From NCBI RefSeq assembly GCF_009729035.1, contig NZ_CP045483.1, positions 496,001 through 560,000 on the forward strand: a stretch of 64,000 bases of DNA. The letters are read 5' to 3'. Shown here piece by piece: positions 8,713 through 16,646 of the stretch. The position numbers and the translations under genes were made by a program. The DNA comes from Stygiolobus azoricus (GTDB taxonomy: Archaea; Thermoproteota; Thermoprotei_A; Sulfolobales; Sulfolobaceae). Every line of letters starts with the position of its first letter. The stretch's first letter is position 1. The notes beneath the pieces were generated by a model, which ran no database searches, was not told the origin of the DNA, and saw only the letters and a program-made list of their open reading frames with translations.

Positions 8713-8772
8713 TATTAAGTGATGAATGACTTTGCTCCTGATGCGTGAAGAAAACAGCAGGGCTGACAAGGC
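8713..8772 (+). ncRNA. C/D box sRNA (2'-O-methylation guide)
   Basis: Textbook double-guide organisation in the gap between two genes: C box GTGATGA (8719-8725), 12-nt D' guide (8726-8737), D' box CTGA (8738-8741), 3-nt spacer, C' box GTGAAGA (8745-8751), 11-nt D guide (8752-8762), D box CTGA (8763-8766). All four boxes and the spacings fit archaeal C/D sRNAs bound by L7Ae, Nop5 and fibrillarin. The targets would pair with AUGACUUUGCUC and AAACAGCAGGG; I did not identify them. Transcript ends are estimated from the boxes. Confidence 0.85.
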
Positions 8773-8780
8773 ATTACAAT

Positions 8781-10553
8781 TTACCACTTTCTGTTTTTAA
8801 ACTCCTCGTAAACCTTGATCTGCTCTGGAGATACACTTGGCTTCACTTGGGATAAGACCTTTACGAAATCGTTAAACGTTACTTGAGTCCTTAATACACC
8901 GGTAGATGCCCCCTCTTTCAACAGTTCTCTCTTCACTTCTTCTACTACGAGTTTCAAATCTGCCGGTGTGTAACCCTCAGTTATCCTAGCTACGTTATAA
9001 AGCGTTTGATCATCTACGTTAAGTCCTCTGCATAACACTTTTAACACGCTTATTCTCCCCTCTAAGTTAGGTGGGGGGACATAGATTATCTTATCAAACC
9101 TTCCTGGTCTAAGTATTGCAGGGTCTAAATCCCAAGGTCTGTTTGTGGCCCCCACGACAATGATATCTTCGTTGTCCCTTATTCCATCCATTTGGTTCAA
9201 AAGCTCAGTCAGGGCTGTCCTCCACTCGTTTTCGCCACGTATTCTCGCTATCATGTCGATCTCGTCTATGAAGATGACAGCAGGTGCGTTATCCCTAGCT
9301 ATGTGGAACTTTTCAGCTATAACCTCCCCTGCTTGAAAAGGTCCTACTGAAGAGATCTCCTCACCTGATAGGATTATAAAAGAGGCGTTCAATTCGTTTG
9401 CTAGTGCTTTTGCTATACTGGTCTTACCGGTACCCGGTGGTCCGTAAAGTAAGATCCCTTTTACGGGTTTTATCCCGAGCATCTCAGCCATTTTCTTATT
9501 CTTTATAGGTAACTCTACAGATTCCCTTATCACCTTTTTAACCTCTTCTAAATCGCCTAAATCGTCCCATCTTACTTCCGGTACTCCATAGGGCTTTTCG
9601 CCAATCTTATGCCTCGTGTATTTCTTCGCCAAATTTTCGAATTTTATTACTGTCGATATGGGTACTGACGGTTTGTAGTTATCGAGAGCGTTGAGAAAGT
9701 CTTGAGTAGTTGGAATTCTTCCTTCCTTTTCAGCCTTCATTTTTACCTCCTCTACTATTTCCTTTATGTCTGCAGGGGAGAGCCTATTACTCTTCTTAGC
9801 TAAGGCTTTGCAGTCCACGTTAAGCCCTGAGGTATAACCGCACCAGATCTCCTCCCTCGCGTTTTCGTCCGGTAAAGGTACGTAAATTACCTCGTCGAAC
9901 CTCCCGGGTCGTAATAACGCTTCGTCAATTTCTTGGGGTAGGTTCGTAGTCCCTATAATCAGAACTGGAATGTTATTGTCGTGGAGCTCTTGTAACCTCA
10001 TTAATAGTATGTTTATTAGCCTATGAGTTACCTCATGTACGTCTCCTTCCCTCTTCAACGTAAACCCGTCTATCTCGTCTATCATAACTACTGCAGGAGC
10101 GTAAAGCTCAACAGTGTCAAAGAAATTATTTATGAGGTATTCACTTTCACCGTACCACTTGCTTAACACGTCGGTAGCCTTAAGCTCAAAGTAGTTCCAC
10201 CTAAGCTTGTTTGCCAACGCTTTTGCTATACTGGTCTTACCAGTACCAGGCGGTCCGAAGAGGATCACCCCGTAAGCCTTCTTTTTCTCGATTACATATT
10301 TTGAAATCTCCTCCAGTCGTTGTTTGACTTCTTTCATATCATATATCTGCTCCCATTTTACTGAAGGTATGAGTGTCATCCTCTTGGTCAACTGTTTTGT
10401 GTTAGAAGTCCCAACCCTCATCATCCTGAGGTAGTATAGGAAGATTATTAGCGGGATTACAAAGAACAAGATTTGTATACCCAATTCCAAGAGGTTTATG
10501 TAGGAAGACAAAAGTGATGGTTGTGAAGAGGAGGCTGTGGCATTGCTATTCAT
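8781..10553 (-). CDS. Membrane-anchored tandem AAA+ ATPase (Cdc48/VAT-like)
   Basis: A 590-residue protein with two complete AAA modules and one N-terminal transmembrane helix (about 24-44) instead of the Cdc48 N domain. Module 1 has Walker A GPPGTGKT (100-107), Walker B VVMIDEID (155-162) and the RPGRFD finger (215-220). Module 2 has Walker A GPPGTGKT (371-378), Walker B VIFIDEID (426-433), the GATNRP sensor (468-473) and RPGRFD (482-487). Such proteins unfold or extract proteins with ATP; the anchor implies work at the cytoplasmic face of the membrane, perhaps in membrane-protein quality control. It stands alone, with its 3' end 15 bases after the C/D sRNA D box. Confidence 0.9.
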   Translation of the reverse strand: MNSNATASSSQPSLLSSYINLLELGIQILFFVIPLIIFLYYLRMMRVGTSNTKQLTKRMTLIPSVKWEQIYDMKEVKQRLEEISKYVIEKKKAYGVILFGPPGTGKTSIAKALANKLRWNYFELKATDVLSKWYGESEYLINNFFDTVELYAPAVVMIDEIDGFTLKREGDVHEVTHRLINILLMRLQELHDNNIPVLIIGTTNLPQEIDEALLRPGRFDEVIYVPLPDENAREEIWCGYTSGLNVDCKALAKKSNRLSPADIKEIVEEVKMKAEKEGRIPTTQDFLNALDNYKPSVPISTVIKFENLAKKYTRHKIGEKPYGVPEVRWDDLGDLEEVKKVIRESVELPIKNKKMAEMLGIKPVKGILLYGPPGTGKTSIAKALANELNASFIILSGEEISSVGPFQAGEVIAEKFHIARDNAPAVIFIDEIDMIARIRGENEWRTALTELLNQMDGIRDNEDIIVVGATNRPWDLDPAILRPGRFDKIIYVPPPNLEGRISVLKVLCRGLNVDDQTLYNVARITEGYTPADLKLVVEEVKRELLKEGASTGVLRTQVTFNDFVKVLSQVKPSVSPEQIKVYEEFKNRKW

Positions 10554-10590
10554 AATACAATTATTTGTGAAGAGGGGTAAAAAATAGATT

Positions 10591-10651
10591 TCTAATCAGC
10601 GAGTAACCGCCTCTTCACTTTTCAGGCTCCCCTAAAACTCATCACATGATC
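10591..10651 (-). ncRNA. C/D box sRNA overlapping the stop of the upstream small gene
   Basis: On the minus strand: C box GTGATGA (10645-10639), 13-nt guide (10638-10626), D' box CTGA (10625-10622), 3-nt spacer, C' box GTGAAGA (10618-10612), 12-nt guide (10611-10600), D box CTGA (10599-10596). Boxes and spacing are canonical. The C box contains the TGA stop of the 10642-10893 gene, so the RNA is probably processed from, or transcribed with, that gene's mRNA. The same arrangement is suggested at the helicase stop (2354-2413). Confidence 0.85.
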
Positions 10652-10893
10652 TTTTTTAGTTTTGCTGTCACCTCTGGATAAACGTTTTCCGGAACGATTA
10701 AAATAGTAACGTTTATTTCGTCAGTGTATTTATATATCTCATTAAGGACTTGTTCCACTATCCTCGAGTTATTCTTACAATTAGGAACTCCTACCCCTAT
10801 TAGAAAATAAGCACCATCTTCGTCTATGAAAAGACCCGCTTTCTCTACCAACTCAGAGAATTTCTTAAACCCTTCTTCGATCGCCTTATCCAT
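10642..10893 (-). CDS. Small conserved-looking protein of unknown function
   Basis: An 83-residue soluble protein, not recognised. It begins with an amphipathic helix (DKAIEEGFKKFSELVEKAG), followed by alternating hydrophobic segments compatible with a small alpha/beta fold, including a GVGVPNCKNNS loop and a TILIVPENVYPE strand. Its stop codon is embedded in the C box of a C/D sRNA. An upstream TATA-like stretch is present at about 10915-10930. No neighbour suggests a role. Confidence 0.6.
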   Translation of the reverse strand: MDKAIEEGFKKFSELVEKAGLFIDEDGAYFLIGVGVPNCKNNSRIVEQVLNEIYKYTDEINVTILIVPENVYPEVTAKLKKIM

Positions 10894-11000
10894 AATACCA
10901 ATTACACCTTCATAGTATTTATTCCTAAAAAGTAGTAAGAGTATACATATATTATCTACATATACACTACTATGCTGCTGGTAATAATAGTCACTCTATA

Positions 11001-13202
11001 TCACTGGACAAAACTCCACAACACTACGCTAACACTGTTCATGGACATTGCTAGGGCTGCATATTCTGGTGGTAAATACAACGGGTAGAGGAGACCAGAG
11101 GCTATAGGTACCAGAATAGAATTATATGTTAATGCCCAAGCAATATTTTCCTTTATCTTCCTCACAGTCCTCTTACTTTGCGCTATTAAGTCCAATAACG
11201 ACTCGAGGGAAGGGATGATGACGTCCCCAGCATACTTTGCTATATCCGTCCCGGTAGAGATGGCAATTCCCACGTAAGCCTCTTTAAGTGCCATAGCGTC
11301 GTTAACTCCGTCACCTACAAACGCCACTTTCTTCCCTAAGTTCCTTACCAATTCCACTTTGTCCTCAGGTGAAAGCCCTTTATACACTTTTACCTTTAGT
11401 ATCTCACCCACTCTATCAGCAAATTTGCTCGAGTCACCAGTAGCTATGATTACCTCGTAACCACGACTCTTTAACCAATCCACTACTTTAATCGCCTCTT
11501 CCTTTATCTCGTCCTCTAACCAAATGTACCCTGTGACCTTTCCTTCTACACACACTAGCACGTCTGCATCTTTGCCTTCCCCTTCACAGTTCCTCAATAC
11601 GAACTCCCTCTTTCCTACTAATACTTTTCTCCCATCTACCTTTCCATATACCCCTTCTCCCTTAAATTCAGTGAAGCCCTCAACGTGCCTTTTACCTTTA
11701 GCTAAAGAAGCTATTGCCTGGGCTACAGGGTGGTTACTTAGCTTTTCTAGATGTGAAGCCAGATCCACGTCTCCCTCGTATCTTGCGACTCTGATTTTAC
11801 CCTTTGTTACTGTCCCGGTCTTATCGAAGACGAACACTTGAACCTCCTTAAGCCTTTCTAATGCCTCACCGTTCCTTACTACGATACCCTTCTTTATCAA
11901 CTTCCTTAGCCCAACGATTATAGCCATAGGAGTTGCGAGACCGAAGCCACAAGGACATGCTGAGGCCAGAACAGCAACTGCTATCAGTACGGAAAAAGAG
12001 AGGGGGAAGTGTAATATGAAAAACCAAACGGCAAAGGCTATTACTGAGATCGCGATAATCGTGGGCACAAAAACTGCTGAGATCTTGTCTACTAACTGTT
12101 GTATTGGTAGTCTGGTTGTTTCAGCCTCTCTTATAGCCTCTACTACTTGGGACAGGTAAGTCCTCTCTCCAGTCCTCGTTACGAAGACCTTTAGGTAGCC
12201 CGAATTGAGGATCGAACCACCGATCACGGGATCTCCTTTGATTTTTCTTGTAGGTACTGACTCTCCAGTGTATATCGACTCATCAACGTAGCCTTCTCCT
12301 TCTTCAACTACTCCGTCAGCGGGTATAACTTCACCGCTTTTTACGATTACTATGTCGTTTACCTTCAGTTCCGAGGCGTTTACCTCTATTATTCCGGAGT
12401 CCGTTATTTTCTTCGCCTTCACGTTAATTAGTGAGAGGACTTGTTCGCTAGCTCTTTCCTTTAAATAAGCCTCTAGTGTCTTACCGATTAAAATAAACGT
12501 AATTAGTAGGGAGGAGGCTGAGAAAAAGGGGTTAGAGAGTGAAAATAGGCTGTAGAACCATGCTATATTAGACGAAAGTGAGACCAGAACGTCCATATTA
12601 GTGGTCTTGTTTCTTAGGGCTCTGATCATTCCTTTGTGAAACCTTAGACCTGAGTAAAACTGGACTGGGATCGAGAAGATTAACTGCAGGAGTGGAGAGG
12701 CTGATAATAATACTAAGGAGGTGAAAATTGAAGAAACCACTAGCCTGGTCAACAAGTCTTTAAAGTCGGATTTTCTGCTTTGTTTTAAGTCTGTAATTTC
12801 TGCCTTATACCCTCTCTTTTTGAGCTCCTCTACAATGGTTTGAGATGAAGTACTCATTGGGTTTATTTCGACAAGGAGATTGTCTCTCCCAGACCTAACG
12901 CTGATTACTCCATCGAGGTTTTCTACTATCTCTTTGACTTTCCGTATTTCCTCCTCGCTTACGTCCAAGCTCACGTTGAATTTTTGTGTTATTACATCAT
13001 ATCCGGCTTTTCTAACGGCGTTTATCACGTCCTTCAGCTTCGCTCCTTCAATAACTATTTTCGCTTCACCTGAAGCTAGATTAACGTTAGCCTCCTCAAC
13101 TCCAGGCACTCCTTTAATAGCTTTTAATACTGTAGATGCACATGTAGAACAGTGCATTCCTACGATTTTCAGCTCTTCTTGTTTCTTTATCCTGAGTTCC
13201 AT
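11001..13202 (-). CDS. copA: Copper-exporting P1B-type ATPase CopA
   Basis: A 733-residue Cu(I) efflux pump of the cytoplasmic membrane. The first heavy-metal domain has the GMHCSTC copper site (Cys18, Cys21). A second domain (about 75-135) keeps the fold pattern but lacks CxxC. The ion channel has the CPC motif at 416-418, a YN pair in helix 7 and an M-x-M-N-S-V-S pattern in helix 8, as in Cu(I) pumps. The actuator loop TGES is at 312-315, the phosphorylation site DKTGT at 460-464, and GDGVND follows near residue 645. The start codon lies one base after the copM stop (TGA-A-ATG), so the two are cotranslated. Divergent copT is the expected regulator. Confidence 0.95.
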   Translation of the reverse strand: MELRIKKQEELKIVGMHCSTCASTVLKAIKGVPGVEEANVNLASGEAKIVIEGAKLKDVINAVRKAGYDVITQKFNVSLDVSEEEIRKVKEIVENLDGVISVRSGRDNLLVEINPMSTSSQTIVEELKKRGYKAEITDLKQSRKSDFKDLLTRLVVSSIFTSLVLLSASPLLQLIFSIPVQFYSGLRFHKGMIRALRNKTTNMDVLVSLSSNIAWFYSLFSLSNPFFSASSLLITFILIGKTLEAYLKERASEQVLSLINVKAKKITDSGIIEVNASELKVNDIVIVKSGEVIPADGVVEEGEGYVDESIYTGESVPTRKIKGDPVIGGSILNSGYLKVFVTRTGERTYLSQVVEAIREAETTRLPIQQLVDKISAVFVPTIIAISVIAFAVWFFILHFPLSFSVLIAVAVLASACPCGFGLATPMAIIVGLRKLIKKGIVVRNGEALERLKEVQVFVFDKTGTVTKGKIRVARYEGDVDLASHLEKLSNHPVAQAIASLAKGKRHVEGFTEFKGEGVYGKVDGRKVLVGKREFVLRNCEGEGKDADVLVCVEGKVTGYIWLEDEIKEEAIKVVDWLKSRGYEVIIATGDSSKFADRVGEILKVKVYKGLSPEDKVELVRNLGKKVAFVGDGVNDAMALKEAYVGIAISTGTDIAKYAGDVIIPSLESLLDLIAQSKRTVRKIKENIAWALTYNSILVPIASGLLYPLYLPPEYAALAMSMNSVSVVLWSFVQ

Positions 13203-13203
13203 T

Positions 13204-13368
13204 TCAAGGCATTCCCTGCGGGCCTTCTTTTAAGTACTTCTCTGGGTCTTTTTCAAACGCTTTCTTGCAGCCGTTACTACAGAAGTAATATACTGTTCCT
13301 TTATACATTGTCTTATAGGGAGTTGTGTCATCTACTTCCATACCGCATACGGGGCAAGTATGTACCAT
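13204..13368 (-). CDS. copM: CopM, small YHS/TRASH-type copper chaperone
   Basis: A 54-residue metal-binding protein. Cys5-x2-Cys8 (TCPVCGM) and Cys30-x3-Cys34 (FCSNGC) form the TRASH/YHS metal site, followed by KKAFEKDPEKYL, typical of this family. In Sulfolobus the equivalent metallochaperone sits between the regulator copT and the pump copA, exactly as here. The ATG at 13368 lies 26 nt downstream of a TATA box, indicating a leaderless copM-copA transcript. The stop is separated from the copA ATG by a single base. Confidence 0.92.
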   Translation of the reverse strand: MVHTCPVCGMEVDDTTPYKTMYKGTVYYFCSNGCKKAFEKDPEKYLKEGPQGMP

Positions 13369-13390
13369 GATCTTATACTTCGCAGTGAGA

Positions 13391-13398
13391 ATTTTTAG
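13391..13398 (-). promoter_or_regulatory. TATA box of copM-copA
   Basis: On the minus strand CTAAAAAT is centred about 26 nt before the copM ATG at 13368. This matches Sulfolobales leaderless promoters. Confidence 0.6.
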
Positions 13399-13405
13399 CC
13401 TAACG

Positions 13406-13418
13406 TTTACAACGTAAA
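13406..13418. promoter_or_regulatory. Inverted repeat in copT-copM intergenic region, candidate CopT operator
   Basis: TTTAC (13406-13410) and GTAAA (13414-13418) form a perfect 5-bp inverted repeat with a 3-nt spacer. It lies just upstream of the copM TATA box. CopT-type regulators bind the region between copT and copM, so this is a reasonable operator candidate. Confidence 0.4.
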
Positions 13419-13453
13419 ATTGTATTCGTCATTGCGTAGCTTTTTGTAAAAAA

Positions 13454-13467
13454 GTGTTTAGTAACAC
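13454..13467. promoter_or_regulatory. Second inverted repeat near the copT promoter
   Basis: GTGTT (13454-13458) and AACAC (13463-13467) form a perfect inverted repeat around TAGT. It lies just upstream of the copT TATA box. It also covers a GTG that could be mistaken for the copT start. Confidence 0.35.
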
Positions 13468-13484
13468 GGTCAATATGAAAACAA

Positions 13485-13495
13485 AGTATATTATC
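13485..13495 (+). promoter_or_regulatory. TATA box of copT
   Basis: AAAGTATATTA is centred about 27 nt before the ATG at 13517. This supports a leaderless copT mRNA starting at that codon rather than at the longer upstream options (13454, 13475). Confidence 0.6.
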
Positions 13496-13516
13496 AGCAC
13501 GGGTTTAAGTTACATT

Positions 13517-14032
13517 ATGGAAAGGAGTAAACTGTCTCAGTTAGAATACAAAGTTCTCCAATTGCTCAGAGAGGATGGGAGGAGGAGTGCCAGTAGTATA
13601 GCTAAGGAATTAAGCGTTAGTAGGGCTACTGTTGCGAAGGTGATTAAATCGTTGAAAGATAAGGGCGTTAAGTTTACAGTGGATTATCAGGAGGAGGGGG
13701 AGATAACATTGTTTTTAATTTCTCGTCAATGTGTAGAAGGAAGTGCGGAGTGTTATAAACTCATAGACGGAAAATACATTTCGTTAGTAAGGGGGAAATT
13801 GCATGAAATAGAGGAGATACTTAGTAAAGTTGAGGGCGAGAAGGAATACTTTATTTCAACCCAGAAGGTGAATACGGTTACGGTTATAAGAGGCGAGCTT
13901 CGCTGTGACTACTGCGGGGGAGAGATAAGGGGTGATCCCATCACTTTTAAGTTAGGTAAGAGGATATACTATGCATGCTGCAGGACTTGCGAAAAAGAAC
14001 TCAGGAAGAGGTTGAGTAAGACTGGCGGCTAA
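13517..14032 (+). CDS. copT: CopT, copper-responsive HTH-TRASH transcriptional regulator
   Basis: A 171-residue cytoplasmic regulator. The N-terminal winged helix-turn-helix (LSQLEYKVLQLL ... SVSRATVAKVIKSLK) is Lrp-like. The C-terminal TRASH metal-sensing domain has Cys130-x2-Cys133 (CDYCGG) and Cys154-Cys155-x2-Cys158. It is divergent from copM-copA, the arrangement known for the Sulfolobus cop locus, where the regulator senses Cu(I) and controls the operon. The reading frame extends upstream to a GTG at 13454, but the ATG at 13517 fits the TATA spacing and the family start (MERxKLSQLEY), so I prefer it. Confidence 0.9.
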   Translation: MERSKLSQLEYKVLQLLREDGRRSASSIAKELSVSRATVAKVIKSLKDKGVKFTVDYQEEGEITLFLISRQCVEGSAECYKLIDGKYISLVRGKLHEIEEILSKVEGEKEYFISTQKVNTVTVIRGELRCDYCGGEIRGDPITFKLGKRIYYACCRTCEKELRKRLSKTGG

Positions 14033-14316
14033 AAGGGGCTGCTCTATTGTCTACCAGTGTGTAAGTTACTCTCTATTTCTAACCTGACACACGTATCCCC
14101 CTCAAGTGATCATACATATTTACGCTCAACTCGTTAAAACTAGACGTGGGGGAAATCTACCTTCTCATACGAATCTCTTACGCCCTCGTGAACTGAGCCC
14201 GTCATTATCTTGGAGGTGGTCAATAGAAAACTTGAGATTTTATAAACATAACCCACAGTGAGGAGTTGGAAGTGATTAAAAATTACATAAATTACATAGC
14301 GGAAATATTATAGTCT

Positions 14317-14685
14317 ATGGAATTAATTCTAACGGGGTTTACCTCTGACGGTAGGATATTTAGAAAAGTGTATTATGATAAAGAGGGGAAGAGGCTGATA
14401 GAAATTCTCATAAGCGATAAGGTGATTGTTAAGGTCAGTGATTCAGTATATGATGGTATAAATTACCTGAACTCTTTAGGTTTAAAAGCTGAGTGTGAGA
14501 GGACTGATGTACTAGATCTCTTTATAAGGAATAAGAACGAAAAGGTCAAGTTTGCTTACTACTTGCATAAGGAGGACATGTTAGTACCTTTCGTAGGTGA
14601 AGCAGAGTTGGATAGGATTGCCCAGCAGATCGTGGATGGATACATTTTAGAAATTTTTGGGAAAACTGAAAAGCGATTAACTTAG
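14317..14685 (+). CDS. Hypothetical protein, 122 residues
   Basis: Not recognised. A soluble alpha/beta-looking protein: an N-terminal beta region (ELILTGFTSDGRIFRKVYYD), a middle helix-strand part, and a C-terminal amphipathic helix (EAELDRIAQQIVDGYILEIF). There is no Cys cluster, signal peptide or membrane segment. It stands alone; 285 bases of AT-rich sequence without a supportable gene separate it from copT. Confidence 0.6.
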   Translation: MELILTGFTSDGRIFRKVYYDKEGKRLIEILISDKVIVKVSDSVYDGINYLNSLGLKAECERTDVLDLFIRNKNEKVKFAYYLHKEDMLVPFVGEAELDRIAQQIVDGYILEIFGKTEKRLT

Positions 14686-14724
14686 TTGACTACTTGGAGA
14701 GTCCAACACTCTTTATCGGCATTT

Positions 14725-15303
14725 TCATTTTAATTCTTCGAATATCTTTTCGAAACCTTTTACTTCCCTTAAGGGTCTTCCGCTTCCGCCTCTTTCGACT
14801 GCAAGTATTTCAGCCACGATGCTCAAAGCAATTTCTTTATCACTTTTAGCTCCTATGTCTAATCCAGCAGGTATTCTCAACTTTTTGAGCTGTTCTATAC
14901 TTATTCCGGCTTGTATAAGCCTTTTCATGATGACCTTAGCCCTTTTTATGCTCATAACGACTGCTATCTCTTTAGCCCCTCCTAAAATGGATTTCATTAT
15001 AGCCCAAGTGTCGTAAACGTGTCTTGTTGCTATTATGACGTATTTATCCTTAACTACTTCGTCAGGTACTTTAAAGGAGTCTCCTTTTATCACCTCATCA
15101 GCCTCGTAAGATACATCATCAGCAAATGGATCTACTACGGTCACTTTATACCCTAAGTCCTTTAAATAGCGGGATAGAATGGGGGCTATGCTTATGCTTT
15201 TTCCTACGCATTTTGTCTTGTCCACTTTAACACTATCTCTGTCACAAAATACCGGTTCTTCGATTTCAGCTTCTCCACTTGAGGTGAATATGACTATGTC
15301 CAT
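14725..15303 (-). CDS. XdhC/CoxI-family molybdoenzyme maturation protein
   Basis: A 192-residue protein with the C-terminal Rossmann domain of the XdhC family. Recognisable are the YVIIATRHVYDTWAI region, AKVIMKRL and the hallmark PAGLDIGAKSDKEIALSIVAEIL near residues 145-166, followed by ERGGSGRPL. XdhC proteins help sulfurate or insert the molybdenum cofactor into xanthine dehydrogenase or CO/aldehyde dehydrogenase type enzymes. No such hydroxylase gene is adjacent. The N-terminal part is shorter than in bacterial XdhC. A separate Mo-cofactor enzyme of another family is at 26777-27379. Confidence 0.85.
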   Translation of the reverse strand: MDIVIFTSSGEAEIEEPVFCDRDSVKVDKTKCVGKSISIAPILSRYLKDLGYKVTVVDPFADDVSYEADEVIKGDSFKVPDEVVKDKYVIIATRHVYDTWAIMKSILGGAKEIAVVMSIKRAKVIMKRLIQAGISIEQLKKLRIPAGLDIGAKSDKEIALSIVAEILAVERGGSGRPLREVKGFEKIFEELK

Positions 15304-15382
15304 AAGACGATATGTGAAAAGAAAAATAAAAAGGATAATTAAGATACCTTATAAAAATCTTATATGCTAGTAAAGAATCTTT

Positions 15383-15694
15383 TCAGTCTTCTCCGTAAAT
15401 TTCCTTAATCTGGGCAGTTACTTTGTCTAGTGCTGTCTTCTTCTCTTTGTACTCTTTGAGGAGCTCTAATAATTTCTTACCCTTATCAGTGAGGTAATAC
15501 AGACCGTCCTTTGAGGTTATTAGGTCTTTCTCTACGAGTCTGTTTATATAGTTGTTTGTTAATTCATAGCTTAGATTAGCCTTGTACATTAACCAAGTCT
15601 TCTTTGCACCGTTCTCGCATTGAGATAGTATATCATGTATTATTTCATACCTTGTCCTCTTTTTTCTTCCCATTACAGTTTCTGTCATCAACAT
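15383..15694 (-). CDS. Sso10a-like winged-helix chromatin protein
   Basis: A small DNA-binding protein (103 residues as drawn). The pattern MYKANLSYELTNNYINRLVEKDLI ... YYLTDKGKKLLELLKEY followed by a coiled-coil helix matches the Sso10a family of dimeric winged-helix nucleoid proteins of Sulfolobus. Three in-frame ATG codons (15694, 15688, 15673) are possible. The TATA-like TTTTTAAG around 15706-15713 fits the later ones, so the true protein may start MGRKKRTRY. A divergent headless ORF begins on the other side of the same promoter region. Confidence 0.8.
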   Translation of the reverse strand: MLMTETVMGRKKRTRYEIIHDILSQCENGAKKTWLMYKANLSYELTNNYINRLVEKDLITSKDGLYYLTDKGKKLLELLKEYKEKKTALDKVTAQIKEIYGED

Positions 15695-15742
15695 GTAATA
15701 GGATAAGAAACTTAAAAATTTTACTTCTATTTTGTTGGTGTT

Positions 15743-15871
15743 ATAAAGGCAATATCAAAGATACTATCTCAATCTCAAAATCGTTATATACAAAAACAGT
15801 ATGAGGAAAGTCTTATTGATGCTAAAGTTTTCCTCCAAAATTATGTTCAATATACTGAAAAATTTGACTAA
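15743..15871 (+). other. Headless coding-like ORF (42 codons) without canonical start
   Basis: An open frame ending TAA at 15869-15871 encodes a protein-like helical sequence (ISKILSQSQNRYIQ ... DAKVFLQNYVQYTEKFD) with normal amino-acid composition. The frame is open back to 15711, but it has no ATG, GTG or TTG; an ATA lies at 15743, about 27 nt from a TATA-like run. It may be the 3' remnant of a lost gene or an ORF using a rare start. Not recognised. Confidence 0.3.
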
Positions 15872-15978
15872 ATATTTCTAATTATTTATAATTCTCTCTA
15901 AACCTGGTAAAGAGGAGCCACGAGGCGTAAGAAGAAAGTAAAGACGATGAAAACACTTTTGAACTTAATATACAAATT

Positions 15979-16188
15979 ATGTCACAAGAGATGACTAGTA
16001 AGCCGGTAGTTACTATCCACTAATTTAGTTTATAGTCTGTCTCGATAAAACATAAGATTTTTGGAAAGGAAATAAAGGAACTTAAAGACCAATTTAACTT
16101 TCCTGAACATATCGTAAAAGAACACATAGTACCCTACTTAAACTTGAGCTACAAACTTAAAGAAGTAGTGTATCTGCAGTCTGAGTAA
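15979..16188 (+). pseudogene. Broken small gene translationally linked to psiE
   Basis: The ATG at 15979 opens MSQEMTSKPVVTIH and stops at 16023. In another frame, bases from about 16042 encode KHKIFGKEIKELK, then FPEHIVKEHIVPYLNLSYK and end LQSE at a TAA (16186-16188) that shares its last base with the ATG of the next gene (TAATG). That overlap is typical of a real cotranslated gene, so this looks like a small gene interrupted by a frameshift or small deletion near 16020-16045. Function unknown. Confidence 0.5.
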
Positions 16189-16586
16189 TGAACTCACTTT
16201 TTATACCGAGACTGTTAAGAGTAAATGAAGTGAAAGGCGAAAGTAAGGGTACAAAAAAGAGATTTCATTTCTATTTACCCGAAGAGAAGATTGTTCAATA
16301 TGTCACAAAGGTCATAGAGGTTATTCTGCTTATAGCTATAGGAATAGTTATAGTGTACACAATAGTAGATATTTTCTTGTTAATTCCTTCAGGCCTGCTG
16401 GGCGAGATATTCGGACTTGTCGGTAACGCGTTTCTTGTTGTGGTGCTTCTAGAGCTATTTCAAAGTATAGTAGACTTTGGAAAAGGTAGAGGGAGAAGTG
16501 TAGTATACGTTATGGACGCTACCATGAGCTTCGTCCTAAGGGAGGTCATTATCGAATTAATTAACGGGGTGAATCCTTTTTCATAA
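16188..16586 (+). CDS. PsiE-family membrane protein
   Basis: A 132-residue protein of the phosphate-starvation-inducible PsiE family. After a charged N-terminus come hydrophobic helices (about 41-66 and 72-92), with the family-like pattern LLELFQSIVDF followed by a basic loop and a last amphipathic helix (FVLREVIIELI). Function of the family is not established. The ATG overlaps the stop of a broken upstream ORF, and the gene is followed by a transposon remnant. Confidence 0.75.
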   Translation: MNSLFIPRLLRVNEVKGESKGTKKRFHFYLPEEKIVQYVTKVIEVILLIAIGIVIVYTIVDIFLLIPSGLLGEIFGLVGNAFLVVVLLELFQSIVDFGKGRGRSVVYVMDATMSFVLREVIIELINGVNPFS

Positions 16587-16646
16587 CAATAGAAATCTTT
16601 TTATATTCATTGAAATTAATTTCGTGAAGAGGATGATGAGAAGTAA

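Noticed and set aside
11524-11841. Plus-strand 105-codon frame inside copA
   Set aside because: Antisense to conserved P-type ATPase motifs; Ser/Pro/Thr-rich shadow.
13152-13370. Plus-strand frame over the copM region
   Set aside because: It is antisense to copM, which has the conserved Cys pairs and proper promoter.
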